Source: Heliocidaris tuberculata (lineage: Eukaryota > Echinodermata > Echinoidea > Camarodonta > Echinometridae). From it: a DNA stretch of 64,000 bases. A model generated the notes under the pieces. The model was not told the DNA's origin and searched no databases. It worked only from the letters and a program-made list of their open reading frames with translations. The translations under genes were made by a program, and so were the position numbers. Shown in pieces: positions 47,121-59,647 of the stretch (positions within the stretch are counted from its first letter, which is position 1; every line of letters begins with the position of its first letter). The DNA is taken from positions 12,560,971 through 12,624,970 of the forward strand of contig CM046850.1 of NCBI GenBank assembly GCA_025618425.1. The letters run 5' to 3'.

Positions 47121-48917
47121 ATTAAAGCCCGGCGCACACTGCACGATCCGACTGCGATCCGATTGCTCTGCGACTGTGAGCCCAATCGGATCGCAGTCGC
47201 AGCACATCGCGGACTATATACGTTCCACTAAAATCGATATCCGATGATTTTGCAGCGCGTGCGTATTTTGCATCGGAGTAACCATTTTCATCATGTCTTG
47301 TATATTATATCAATTAAGAGGACAAGTATCTTTTCTGAAAATAAAATTGTTTTACAAAACAAATTGGGCTGTTTTACAGTCGGGAAAAAGGTAGGGAGAT
47401 CCAGGAGAGTTGAGCCACTTTTTTCATAATGGGCCATATTTCCCCAGACCTGCATTGTGGGTTGGACAACTTCTTCTCATTTGAAATTTAGCTCCTATGT
47501 TATAATACAATGTGGGTTATGATATTCAAGGTGATTGCATTTCAAAGTAGTAGTCCGTTTAAAAAAAAATTGTCGAAATGCGCAAGTCTCCCGCAGGGTG
47601 AGGAGAGTTGAGCATACTCATAACGAGAGTTGAGCCACCCATGGGAGAGTTGTAAATGAGAGTAGGGAAAGACATGTTTCGCTTGTGGATTGGCCTGCAC
47701 TGCCTAGTATAAAGTGCTGGTATAATCGCCATAATAACATGCATGATTTTGTAAATGGAAATGACATTTACTAATGGTTAACTATGAATTATTTCAGGCA
47801 GCAAATGGATCTGTTTTCCAAATTGTAGACGCATCTTTGATACATCGATCTATGCTGACTTAAAGATGGATAGCTGGGGCTGGGGCATTTGTAACAATTA
47901 TTAATGAATAATTACGGAACATATTCGTCCGCGCAATCAATCCCATGGCATGAGTTATAATTACTCATGTATTTTTTTTTTTCATCAGCGATAGCCAGTG
48001 TCATTTTTTAATTACTCAACATAAAAAAAATCAAAACTTTCACCACAATGCACACATAAGATGGAACCCTTAGATATAAACATTGAAGACATAAAACCAT
48101 TTTCGTGTAGACATGATAGAGGTCTAACTTAGAACCACATGTATTATGGTACCTGCCGTTTGAAGTAACAAGAAACAGTGTCGGTTAAAAAGTACAATGA
48201 ACTTATGTCTGCGTGGGAGAGGGACTTCGAAAAACATATTCCAGTTTCTGGTGCGGTTCTTTTTTCAACATTGAAATGTTGGATTTCGACCCCCCAAATA
48301 AAAAAGATGAACAAAAATCTTATAGAAACCCTACTTGCGTCGTACGACACGCAGGACACGCAAAGAGAGTGTTGGACATGTCCAACAATCTCTCTGTGTG
48401 GCTACGTGTTCAGATGAACATACGTGACACGCGCAGCCATAGTACTGCTTGCACGTGCTTCTTGCGACCATCGCACGGGCTCCTTGCGGAGGTCTCAGGA
48501 GGCCCAATTAAGGCTCCATACGGAGCCGTGACATGTCGCGCGTCGGTTGCACGGTACCTGTACGGGCCTGTACGTTCGCTCTCAAGAGTTCTTGCAGGTA
48601 AGGAAGGGTATGTTAATGAGGAGGGTGCAAGACTTTGAAGGGGAAGGACCCTGAGAGGGCCATTTTTTTTTTAATGGGCACAACTGGTCCCAGGGCCCGA
48701 ATTTTTTGGTGGCCCCCATATCCCGAATTATTGGGCATAAAAAACTACCTACATGCCAAATGTTATGCTTTTATGAAAAAGTGCACAATTCCATCAATTT
48801 TCTGCACCCATCTGCTGGACTATCACTTTATTATGACTCAACATCTAGGATTCTACTGTTTAAACATTTAGCAATACATCAATAGTCACTAAAACACTGA
48901 TTAAAACAACACATTAT

Positions 48918-48984
48918 TAGGTGGGCTGTACTTCAAGTACAGACCACCTTATATTTTTGTACGAATTTTTTTTTTCTTTCTTTC

Positions 48985-49041
<57 letters not shown>

Positions 49042-49560
49042 ATTATTATTATTATTATTATTATTATTTATTTATTTATTTTTATTTCTACCCACTTTTT
49101 TTTGTACGCACAATATCTCCAAAACAACCCATTCAAATGTACTCAAATTTGGTACAATGGTAGATATGGTAATTGTCTCAGCACAGAAATTTTTTCAACA
49201 TAGTCAATACATCGTGACGTCATCTAGGCGCCATTTTGTAAAATTCTGACATATGCTATATCTCTGCAATGGAAAGTCATAACATAACCATATTTGGCAT
49301 GATGCAAGTTAATTAAAGAAGGAAATTAATTAAACATGCATATTTTGAGTGTATTGTAATAAGTTTATTTATATGGATTAACATATAACGAAAATCTGAG
49401 AGGTCTAAAGACGAAACCCATGTCATGTGTCATCATAACATATTTCTCATAAAGTTTGCTACAATTTGATACATAAATTCAACATACTTTGAATGACGTA
49501 TGGTCATGTTAATGACCTTTGACTTTTGACCTTATGGGTTAAAGTCACTAAAGTTCAACA
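48918..49560. repeat. Repeat with GGTGGGCTGTACTT hairpin and (ATT)n
   Basis: Opens with a 15-bp hairpin, GGTGGGCTGTACTT with CAAGTACAGACCACC (48920-48950). An (ATT)n run follows at about 48985-49070, then a block ending in ATGACCTTTGACTTTTGACC (about 49511). The last block recalls the AGGTCA satellite at 8030-8640 in the opposite orientation. Confidence 0.5.
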
Positions 49561-50139
49561 GATAAAATGGCAACATCAGTTTTTTTTTTTTATTAGTGGG
49601 AACAAGTATAATACATTCATAGTGGTCGCCAAAAATTAACATGAACTGTACACGAACTCCATATCGACTACACATGCCCCTCCACATACAGTGTGAGTCA
49701 ATAAAAATGAAACACAGATTCAACCATAAATGTCGTTGCAATCGGTAAATATAGATTTAATCAGAGATACTCATATTGTAGCCTATCATGTTTCCTTAAA
49801 TTTGACACCTTGATCGATAAAATTCGACAATGGACAGCTGAACAGTAACATTTTTCCTGATGCATGTCAAATTTGCCTCTGCCCAAGTTTTGAACGGAAT
49901 GAACGGTCAACCCATGCAAGGTTGGCTGAAATAGAACGCACTTATATAAAGCAACTCCCGAACACCATTCAGCCCAAACGTGGGCAAAGACGATTCTGAC
50001 ATACTTTTTTTTTGGGGGGGGGGGAGGTGAGACTGAGTGTAAGAGAAGAAATTGGGAAAGATGCAGACAGGTCCCATAATTGTAGAAAAGTAGCATTGAG
50101 CCGACTTGGAAAGAAATAAGAACGGCAACTGAAAGAAAG

Positions 50140-50340
50140 AAGGAAAGAAGACCCCCCCCCCCCAAAAAAAAAAAGGGGGGGGGGAGTCTCGAGTGAGACA
50201 GAGTAAAAAAGAGAGGAGTTAAAAGGAAGGAGAAAGAAATGAAGCGAGAGAGAGAGAAGGGATGAGAAAGCTAGGACAGACTGGAATAAGTATAAGATTA
50301 ATAGAGTGAGAGACAGCTTGGGACAAAGAGAGAAATTGAT
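50140..50340. repeat. C/A/G-run and GA-rich low-complexity tract
   Basis: C10, A-run and G-run in succession at 50152-50183, then GAGAGA-rich DNA. Long minus-strand open frames over it are composition artefacts. Confidence 0.8.
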
Positions 50341-52599
50341 TCGAAGTAGGGAGACATAAATTAAATTATGTTGATGAGAAATCTTAGACATGTTAGAAGC
50401 ATGCCCTTTTTCTCTATCTATCATGTAATGTACAATCATGTAGATTGCACAATTTCTGGCATGGTTCTTCAGACATTCATACGACGCCTTGAAACTCAAC
50501 AATAAACAAAGTTTCATTACCAAGCTTCTTTATTTTGTTAAATTATTTAATAATTGAAACAAGCTGATCAATAAATCAAGAAATTTGTGAATGTTGAGAT
50601 AACAATTTCTTTAAGAATTCATAGATTTATAGATCACATTAGATTCATGGACATGTGAAAATGATGGGACAAAACTATAAGAAATTTGTGAATGTTAAGA
50701 TAACAAATTCTTTGAGAATATCAAATTGGAGAAATTGTAATGTGACAATGGTGACATTATTTTATAGTGTCGGACAACTCTTCTCATTTGTTTCTGGTGA
50801 TCATAATTTCCATTTTTGCCTTTCGTGCTGTTTTCTAATATTAAGGATAACATGATGTTGTCCTCCAGTAAACAAAATACTTGCTTCTCAGTCATTTAAT
50901 TTTGAAACATGATTGATTTCATTAATTATGATGACAGAAACAAATGGGATAGTTTTCCTATATACTCGCAATTAGACTCAAATGCATGCAGTGCAAATAT
51001 GATTTTATCTGTAAAGTCAGGAAAGGTGGTAAGGGGGGGGGGGCTGGTCACGGAGCTCCTTTATCACTTTGGGACTAGTGTGGTCTTTCACGTTTCAAAA
51101 TTATAGTTAATCTGTAATTGATGGGAATCTAATGACTGAAAACTGCCCTCTTCCCTTTACAGATAAGCTTGTGTAATTCCATACATACAAACTTTGCAGA
51201 ATGTTAAGTTTTCAGAAATAAGAAGCAATATATTAACTGTATATATATATATTAACAATATATTATTTTGGGGGGGGGGGTATTCTTTTTAACTTACTGG
51301 ATAATGAAAATAGCAAAGCATATGCAATTTTACTGTTCAGTCTCGCCAATTCTAGAAAAAAAAATCCTCAAATTCATGCCTATGATGATGACCCACTAAG
51401 GGCAGCTGCAAAATATAAGAATTTAGATACATGTATTTGCCTTTTTTGGTGTCTGATATCTGTCGTAAGGATGAGTAGCACAGAGTAGACTATTCTCCTC
51501 ATCATACTTTTATTTTCAATATCCCCCTCATAGTGATATATCTTTGCCTTTTTCTTAATTCTTTACATTCATCTGTGACTGCCAATGTCTGGGAGATTCT
51601 TCAGGGTCCTCCCTGTCAGTGCCAATGCCTCATCAATTTGGAGAGAAAATAATGAAAAGGTCTTGCTGTACACACATGTATAAATTATCAAAAAGTGTCT
51701 ATGATTTGAAAGTTGATTTATAATGAATCTGGAAGAAAAAATATAGTCGTATCTTATTGTACATGTATAGTGGCGAATAAACAATATCTGAATTTGCAAT
51801 GACATCATGAAGCAAACAGTGTATAGATATTATCAGGGAAGACAGGGAAAATGTTACAGAAGGGGTGGGGCAGTCGCAAGAACAGTTCTTGTCCCCTCTG
51901 ATTTGCCAAATACCCCCCCCCAAAAAAAAAAAAAATATATATATATATAAATAAATAAATAAATAAATAAATTAAAAAAAAAAAAAAAATCAAACATATT
52001 GAATGAAGTCTTCTTGACACTACCATGGTTACGACAATCGTTCCAACATATTTTGTTTTACTGTGAAACAAGTTAGTCAATTTAGTTGTGTATATTCCCA
52101 AGAAAGGGCAGTTTTTAAAGCTAATATCTAATCTCACCCGTAATATAGATGATACATGTGATGGCCTCAAATGTTATGCAGCTATTACACCTTCTGGGTA
52201 CTTGTTGCATCAGGTCTTTTTCGAGTAGGTAGCCCCCCTTTGTCTAATCTTGAAAGCCAAGTTAGTCATCCTTATGCAGCACTTGTACCTGAAATGGAAA
52301 CCAGAATACATTTTTAGTTTTATAGTCTGAGGTCTATCATCACATGCTCATTTTTAGGTTGCAAAAGCTGAGGTATTTAATGGCAAACTAAAATTGAACT
52401 TAGTTTAGTTCGTATAATAGAGAGATTGACTCAGTCTATATCTTTTCCCTATATGTACCCTTTAATATTTGGATAGAAACTGTAACTGTAAATTATTGAG
52501 CCGCCCTCCCCCCCCCCCCCCTCAATAAATACAGGCAAAATTTTAGATGGTCTAAAAGTAATTCAAAAAAATACCCAATGTAAATATTTGTTGATAGAG

Positions 52600-53700
52600 A
52601 AATAAATATGTCCTTAGATCTAAATAAATAAAATAATAAATGGCCAAACACAAAATTATAAATCCAACTTAAGTTGTTAAAGCTAACAACATATAAACAG
52701 GTCTACCAATTAGAAAGATTTAGATTAGGTCGAGTTAGACTAGACCTAACAGATATAATCTTTTGTTAAAACGGATCCTGTGTAGAAGTTTACCTTTTCT
52801 AACATTTCTCTAGAATCTGATTTATTCTGTTGTTGGATGTAACAGTTAGAATCTAGATCAAAATTTAAAAATAAGTAGGAATTCAATTTAGGAATGAACA
52901 AGGGCGTAAACAGGCATAATTATCCATAGTTAGTGGGGGTATGATCTATTCATCATCAGATTTAACAGTTGGTTGGTTTACTCAGTCTAGACCAAACGGC
53001 AGACTTAACGTTACTAGGTCTAGCCATGACCATGGTCTAACGTTAGACTCTCCAACTAAAGTTTCTAAACACGGTTAGAAACTAGATCTAGATCATTTAT
53101 TCTACCTTTTTACTAGATCTTTAGTATTATTGGATCTAGCCTAAGTTAAATAATAGACAGATCAAAGTTAGGTCCAACTGTTGGATCTATAAACGTTAAC
53201 TGAAAAATACTGACATAGATCTAGATCTCCATGAATAGTTCCAGGAACTCCTCCTGAGCTGGGCATGTGTGGAAATTACAGGGAGGCAAAAGAGGAAAAG
53301 AAAATGAGGAAGTAGAAAGAAAGAAAAATAAAATAAAATGTAGATCTAAGCCGAGTTCGATCTAGATCAAGATCTAAATGACATGTTAGACTCCAGAGTA
53401 GACTCTCGAGCCTAGATCCATGAAGAAGGAGAAGAAGTAGAAGAATTGGAAGAAGAAGAAAGGAGGATGAGTCTGAGAAAAAGAAGACGAAAGGAGGAGG
53501 AGGAGGAGAAAAATAAGAACTCAAGAAAAATAAAAAGAAGATGAAGAGGAAGAAAAAGAAAAGGAAGAAGAAGGAGGAGGATCGAGGAGAAGAAGAAAAA
53601 GAATTTAAGTTCTTCACTTTTCTTACTTTAGGTTTAACAATTATTTTGCAGAGCTAACATTTTGTTAGATCTGAAAATAAATTCTTGTTGCCTACCTCGA
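52600..53700. repeat. Region enriched in AGATCTA/TCTAGATC
   Basis: GATCTA, TCTAGA or close forms occur more than a dozen times (for example 52615, 52855, 53088, 53118, 53140, 53217, 53342, 53363 and 53668). GTTAGAC/GTCTAAC variants are interspersed. No gene recognised. Confidence 0.55.
53277..53605. repeat. Purine-rich (GAA/GGA)n tract
   Basis: Almost pure A/G over much of 53420-53605. The open frame on the minus strand here is Ser/Phe low complexity. Confidence 0.85.
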
Positions 53701-53905
53701 ACTGGATAGCTGGGACTGGTCTTGTCTTGACTGAAGCCAGGTGAATTGAGTCGCTTTTGACTTTGACACTCCTCGAAGTCTTTTCCTGAAACAGGCTGGC
53801 TGTTGCTTATGAATACTGACTAATATTATATCTCTTTCTCATTTTCTAACTAGTCTATTTTGTTTCGCCCAGACTGTCCAGTTATACGGTAACAGGAGAC
53901 ATCCT

Positions 53906-54034
53906 GGCGCTAATGCACTTTCGTATCCATGCGCATTGGGTACCCTACCCCTACCCCTACCCCTAACCCGTACCTAGGCTAGGGTTAGGGGTAGGGGTAG
54001 GGGTAGGGTATGGATACGAAAGTGCATTAGCGCC
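53906..54034. mobile_element. 129-bp MITE with telomere-like arms and 8-bp TSD GACATCCT
   Basis: Terminal arms of 25 bp are perfect inverted repeats, starting GGCGCTAATGCACTTTCG (53906-53930 and 54010-54034). GACATCCT is duplicated directly outside both ends (53898-53905 and 54035-54042). Inside, CCCTAC/CCCTAA repeats on the left pair with GGGTTAGGGGTAGGGG on the right, around the small centre GTACCTAGGC. No coding capacity. Confidence 0.95.
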
Positions 54035-54954
54035 GACATCCTCGACCTTCACTGCTAAGTGGTTCAGCAAGCACAGTCTACTCTACGGTAAACAGGTTTC
54101 AGCCCGCCAGAGTTGTGGGATCGAGTTGTGCGTTGTGTGCGTACAACTTCAGCTGCTTTTTTGTGCCATGAGCTTTTTCCTGTACATGGTTTTGGAGATC
54201 ATCACAAGCAAATTGACGATGACGTCATCATTTTGCACCATCCTGATTGGCCAAAAGATTAAAATCGCACGACTCATCGCAAAAGATTCAACATGTCGAA
54301 TCTCTGCGATTTGGTCTACGATTGTCGTGCGACTGATCGGATCGCTGTCATAAGCTATAGCACACTACACGATCCGATCAAAAATCAGTCGGATCGCAGT
54401 CGGATCGTACAGTGTGCGCCGGGCTTTAAACAGCAACCACGTATCCACGAGTACGACTGTAGCGTGATTACGATGTCTGCATTTCGGTATAAATAAATAG
54501 AACATTATCAATATGCAGAAAAAAAGCCATCTCCGAGCACCCAGCGAGTAGGACTTTAATAATTGAGGACATGTAGTCAGTGACCATTAAAGAGGTCAGG
54601 GATGTCGAAGAATTCTTCGACAACAAAATAAATACCAATAAAAATGAGAGAGATGCGAGAGATACATTATTTTATTTCCTGACAGTAACTTTTACTGTAA
54701 TTTGTATTTTGTATACTCATGCATGACATGACTAAGTGTGTGTATTGATCTTATGTTTGAGGATCAATTTAGAATTTCGGTTTTGAGAGTCCAACAAAAT
54801 AATATTGGGGCTTACTACTTTCTTGATGAAATGCATGGTTCATGGGCATGCCCCTCATTCCTCTTTGAAATTGGCTTTCAAACCCGGCAGTATAGTAGAA
54901 TGATGTCGGAATGGGCCCATTAAAACATCCCGACTCCGTTTCAATCAAAGTAGA

Positions 54955-54978
54955 TCACCTTACTAGCGGCATCTCTAG

Positions 54979-55022
<44 letters not shown>

Positions 55023-55531
55023 GGGGGGGGGTGGGTGCCTGTGAGGGTACGCGGTGTACCCTCTGATACTCGACCTTGTTCACAACATCGGGGGGAAGTT
55101 CTAGTTTGTTCATGTACAGGTCTTTCCATGTTTCAACTACATCCTCTTTTTCTGTACTTTCGGGCACTCCTAGAAAGACGAGATTTTCTCTGGCCACGTA
55201 GGCGGCTAGTTGATCATTCTCCTCTTCTAATCGGACATAACGCTCTTTTAAGTTATCTATTTCTTTGGATGCAAATTCGTTAGAATCAACTACATCCTTT
55301 ATCTTGGTATCAATTTCTATTATCTTCGTAGAGATCTCGAAAAACTTTCTTTCTAGTTTTTTTCCTCTAGTTTGTCCAGTCTCGCGTCTAAACGCTCCAT
55401 AATCAAATTCACAGCTGTCTCAGACTCCATACCTGTTGCTCGAAACCGCTTTTCTTCACTAACAGATTTACCCGTTTCGCCGTTTATCACTCCTGGGCTA
55501 CTCGGAACTCTAGGGCGCTTTTCCGGCTTCA
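54955..55531 (-). pseudogene. LINE ORF1 relic, N-terminal and RRM part
   Basis: Reading leftward from the ATG at 55531: a basic N-terminus (KPEKRPRVPSSPG), a charged coiled coil (residues like RLDARLDKLEEK, then LKERYVRLEEENDQLAAYV), then an RNA-binding-like segment with RENLVFLGVPESTEKED and EYQRVHRVP. This is the order of L1/Tx1-type ORF1 proteins that coat LINE RNA. One frame change is needed in an A run at about 55360, so it is broken. It ends leftward at a (GT)n/poly-G tract. The matching C-terminal piece lies on the other strand at 55740-55920. Confidence 0.75.
54981..55031. repeat. (GT)20 microsatellite plus poly-G
   Basis: About 20 GT units at 54981-55020 followed by 11 G. It lies at the left edge of the inverted ORF1 relic. 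Confidence 0.95.
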
Positions 55532-55739
55532 TAAATTCAAAACTATAACTGAATCGAAATTTATTCGCTTGTAAACAGCTTTCACACGTACAACTTCAAC
55601 TTTTATTTTGATGCGGGCATGAGTCCTTCATGGGCTGCGTGGGCGGGAGTCGGAAACCACGTGTACAGCTTAATACATAGTGTTCTCAAGCTGTATCCGC
55701 GAGCAACCGTTCAACACGTCTGTCCTCTACGATGGTCTA

Positions 55740-56002
55740 CGATGGCGCGTTTCTTTAGATATAGTGACAGAGCTCTCATTCAAAGAAATGCAAAGGAGTT
55801 AAAGGGGACAGGCATTTACATAACAGAGGACTTGCCGTGGAGAATCAGGAAAGAAAGAAAGAAGCAACTACCAGCACTAAAAGCAGCGAAGGAAACGGGC
55901 AAAATTGCTTTCTTTTCGAGATCGCATAACCAACAAAACAGGAGGAGCAGCCCTGGACCGCATGTAGCCGAAGCAGCTGGTTTGGGAGAGCGGTCGAAGT
56001 AA
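55740..56002 (+). pseudogene. LINE ORF1 relic, C-terminal domain
   Basis: MARFFRYSDRALIQRNAKEL, then KGTGIYITEDLPWRIRKERK and KAAKETGKIAFFSR, are the hallmarks of the C-terminal domain of L1/Tx1 ORF1. The frame is open from 55619, but the part before 55740 does not look like ORF1. It stops at 56002. No ORF2 follows directly; the next LINE frame is 5.4 kb to the right. Confidence 0.75.
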
Positions 56003-56206
56003 ATGGATGTGGACCCATCCCCATCCCCGACGCCAGAGACCGGTGCCATTCGTAAGCAGCCGACTGGTGCTTCTGCGAGTTATAGCAGCGCTGCAGCGAA
56101 GTCCGGTACAGGTAAAGAAAAGAAGGCGGTGCAAGTGGAGGCACAGGTACACCATGCTCAGGACTCAAGACATCGGCCGGTAAGAGCAAATACTAAAAAA
56201 CATTAA

Positions 56207-57950
56207 ATTATATTGAGAAAGAGGGAGAGAGACGACTTCATCTAGTGGAAAGAAGGAGGAATGAATAGAATCAAGACAAGTCAAAGAAATTAACGAGTAG
56301 GTGATTGAAGAACCCAATATGGATTGAATTTTCTCGTGAGAAAAAACATTTAATTTTCACAGACTAAAACAGATGAAGGCAAAGGTGAAAATAACTTATC
56401 CAGCCTGTTATGCTATTGAAAGAAGTGAATGAACTTACGAAATAAAACAGACTATACGTTTTTTGTTTGTAATTTAAATTGTATGAAGGCGGAAAATAAT
56501 AGCATTTCAGTCTTAGGGAGTGAAACAATGTTTTAAGTATAATGTGGCTATTTTTTATGATAGTTCTTCCTCAAGAAAAGGACAGAATTATCCTGTTTTT
56601 TTTTTTTTTATTATGGTTCAAATAAAACATGATTCATAGGAAAGCTGAGTAACTGTACTTGATCAGTTGATTATAGACAGAACACCAAGTGGGTTACAAA
56701 TCAGATAACACTTTTGTAATAAATCGTGATGATGGAAGTCACTTGGCTTGTCATGAGCCGTAGCGTCAAGGTGGCCTGGTGGTCAAACCTTGATACAATC
56801 AAAACGGGTAATAGTAATTTTCAAAAAAAAGGGCCAAGATCAAATAAATCGTCAGAAAAGGATAGACAATTTTGACTAAAGTTAGCTAAAAAAAAGATTA
56901 ACTATTTTGAAAAGGCCAAAGATTATGTGATATTGGTAGTATACTATCATTGACAGTCAACGTGTTAATGCAGCGACATTAGAAGAGTGAAAACTTATGC
57001 ATATGAATGTTCATTATCAGCAATTCACTTGGATGGCTTTTGGCTTTTGGGATTTGGAAAAGCTCATGATGATCGTGATGATCAGTAAATTTTATTACGT
57101 GAGAAAGATAATATCTTTAGCAAATTAATCTGTATTGCATTGGTCCTGTTATATTTTTGTGAATTTAATGTCTCTGAATTGTAAGCCGAAATCATTTGAC
57201 GAAAGAAATGTATTGACGCTTTTCCATTAACATGATTAATGTTTATTAAAAAGTCGGTGCATTTCAGGTACTTGCGAAGTTAACTTTTATTAGAAAGAAA
57301 TACATTGGGAGAGTTCAAGTTCGGTGTTGAAAGCTGGTGTTGGTGTTGGGGCAAAACTAGCAGCAGCCACAACACCGAACCTGAAATTATGAGATCCACA
57401 TGATTTAGGTCTTTTGTTTCGCAGCATTGCTGTCAAATGGTTGCATGCGCAGATTCTGTACTGTTTTAATCATGAAAGGGCATTGGATTAACCTGTTGCT
57501 ATGCAATATAAACGCAACTGAACCGTGGAAACCATTTCCCACCTATTGTTGAGGTGATGCAATGTGGGTAGAATCGTAGTACATTCCACTATCATTCCTT
57601 GAACATGTTGAACGAACCAGTGTATTTTAATTAGTTTTCATAAGGACTGGTATGGAAACTGATACAGACACATATTTACATAGTCTGAAACAATCCCGTG
57701 GATACTGCAGTGATTGTTATGTCTTACCGAGTGCTATTGTATGAAAGAAAAAATCTTTTTCTTTTCAAGTTGATATCTGGCTGGAATAGCTTCTGCTGGT
57801 AAATAGCACCAATAGTGTGCTTTTAATTTGAATAGTTATTAAAGTGAAATCGTGATTCTTAGGTATTTCAGTATGTCATTTGAAATGTTAATAAAATGTA
57901 ATCACAATAGGCTATATCATGCAACTATTTTGCAGCAATGCAGTCAGTTT
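56207..57950. other. No gene recognised
   Basis: AT-rich DNA between the ORF1 relic and the tandem array. No protein-like frame. Confidence 0.4.
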
Positions 57951-59647
57951 GAATATCAGTCTTTTTGTTAGTTTGTTTGTTTTTTCTTCTTTCATATCAT
58001 GACAAAAAGGGAAAATGGCATCCGAGTAAGATGTGAGATCTTGAATGCAAAGATAAATCAGTTGAGTTGTGTAGCAGAAGAAGAATTGTGAAGAATTTCT
58101 TTGTTTATTATTAAGTATTGAACTTGCAAACATTTCAATTCACGTTTGCTAGTGTATGTGTGTGTGCGCACGTGGAGTTCAGACACTTTGCTATGCGATA
58201 GTTATTGTTATAGGTAAGACTTAAATGCGTTTATTTGAATAACATTGGTTGTTGCATATGCTGAAGAAACTGATCTTTGAAATTTGATTGGCTTATCTGA
58301 GCAGCCAGGGCTGTTGCTATGCCCCCATAAAATTGCGCCAAAATGCAAATTGTTAATGCAAAGGATTGTGTTGTAGTTGTGCAACAAAACCGATAAGCCG
58401 CGTGGCACGTGCCGATGGACTTTAATGCTTTGCTTTGAATTAGGGTTGGTTCTGCGCATGGGCCGCGGACATGCCGTTGCCGCACCCATTTTATGATGTA
58501 TAATGTGCGGTGGCGGCGTGATCGCACCCTTGCGTTGAATTGCCCTTATAGACTGGCAGACCTCCACAGTATTATGTTCACCTGCGAATGTTTGATTTCC
58601 CCCCCCCCCCCCCTTTTTTTTTTTTTTTTTTTTTCCCTCACTTTTGTTTATATGGTGGGAAAGGTATATAAAAGGATCATTTTTAATACTAGTCATGAAA
58701 AAAAAAAAAAGGGCCATGGAATAAGTACATTGGTTTTTTTGTTTTTGTTTTTTGTTTGTTGTATTATCATTGCTGTTTATATCAATGTATATAATATAAT
58801 TAATAGATACTTCAGTATGAATTATCTGATGCCTTTATATTGATTGTTAATCTTTAGTCTGTTTTTTTTTTTCTTCTTTTGTTGTTGTTGTTGATATTAT
58901 GTCAAAAAGGGGAAATGGCAGCTGAGTGAGATGTGAGATCATGAATCTCAATTTTATGCATAGATAAATCAGTTGAGTTTTGAAGATTTTCCTTGTTTAT
59001 GATTTCATTAGTATTGAACTTGCAAACGATGTCAATTCATACTTGCCACGAGTGGGTGATGAACTTTAGACCTTTTGCTATGGGCCATCTATTTTGTGAT
59101 AGTTATTGTTACAAGTCAAACTCGTGAAAATTCATTTGAATAACATTGGTTGTTGCATATGCTTAAAAAAGCGGCTGAAGAAACTGATATTTGAAATTTG
59201 ACTGGCTTGTGTGAGCAGCCAGGGCTGTTGCTATGCCCCCCCCCCCAAAAAAAAAAAGGGGGAAAGGAGAGAAGAAGAAAAAATGCGCCAAAATGTAAAT
59301 TTATCATGCGTATGATGTGTTGTAGTTGTGCAACAAAACCGATAAGCCGCGGGTCACGTGTCGCTGTCGACGAACTTTAATGCTTTGATCTGCGGGTGGA
59401 TCTGCGTAGGGCCGCGGGTGCGCAGTTGCCACACCCATTTATAATGTATGTGTGTGGTGGCGGCGTGACCCCGCCTTGCATGGAATTGCCCTTGGACTGG
59501 TAGACCTCCATAATAACGTTATTCACCTTAGACTCTTTTATTATTTTTCTTTTCTTTTCCCCTCACTTTTTTTTTCTTTCTTTTTATATGGTGGGAAAGG
59601 CTTTTAAGGGTATCATTTTCAATAATAGTCAGGAAAAAATGCCGTGG

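Larger units (their letters stand above)
47126..54425. mobile_element. Putative 7.3-kb TTAA-flanked element with 40-bp TIRs
   Basis: The left terminus begins AGCCCGGCGCACACTG and continues through GATCCGACTGCGATCCGA. The right terminus is its complement, with two mismatches in 40. TTAA lies immediately outside both (47122-47125 and 54426-54429). Each end also folds on itself through further GATCCGA/TCGGATC copies. No transposase-like frame is present inside, so it would be non-autonomous. The alternative is two separate end relics of one family. Confidence 0.5.

Noticed and set aside
48213..48638. A 141-codon plus-strand frame
   Set aside because: No recognisable domain, overlaps a competing frame, and lies in repeat-like DNA.
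49969..50523. A 184-codon minus-strand frame
   Set aside because: Phe/Ser/Leu-rich translation of a GA-rich tract with C and G homopolymers; low complexity.
53276..53617. A 113-codon minus-strand Ser/Phe frame
   Set aside because: Product of a purine-rich simple repeat.
56003..56206. Small plus-strand frame after the ORF1 C-terminal relic
   Set aside because: Ser/Ala/Gln-rich, no domain recognised; may be LINE-derived but cannot be supported.
58208..58717. A 169-codon minus-strand frame and a similar one in each tandem unit
   Set aside because: The frame is interrupted differently in each unit; the conserved signal is at DNA level, not protein level.
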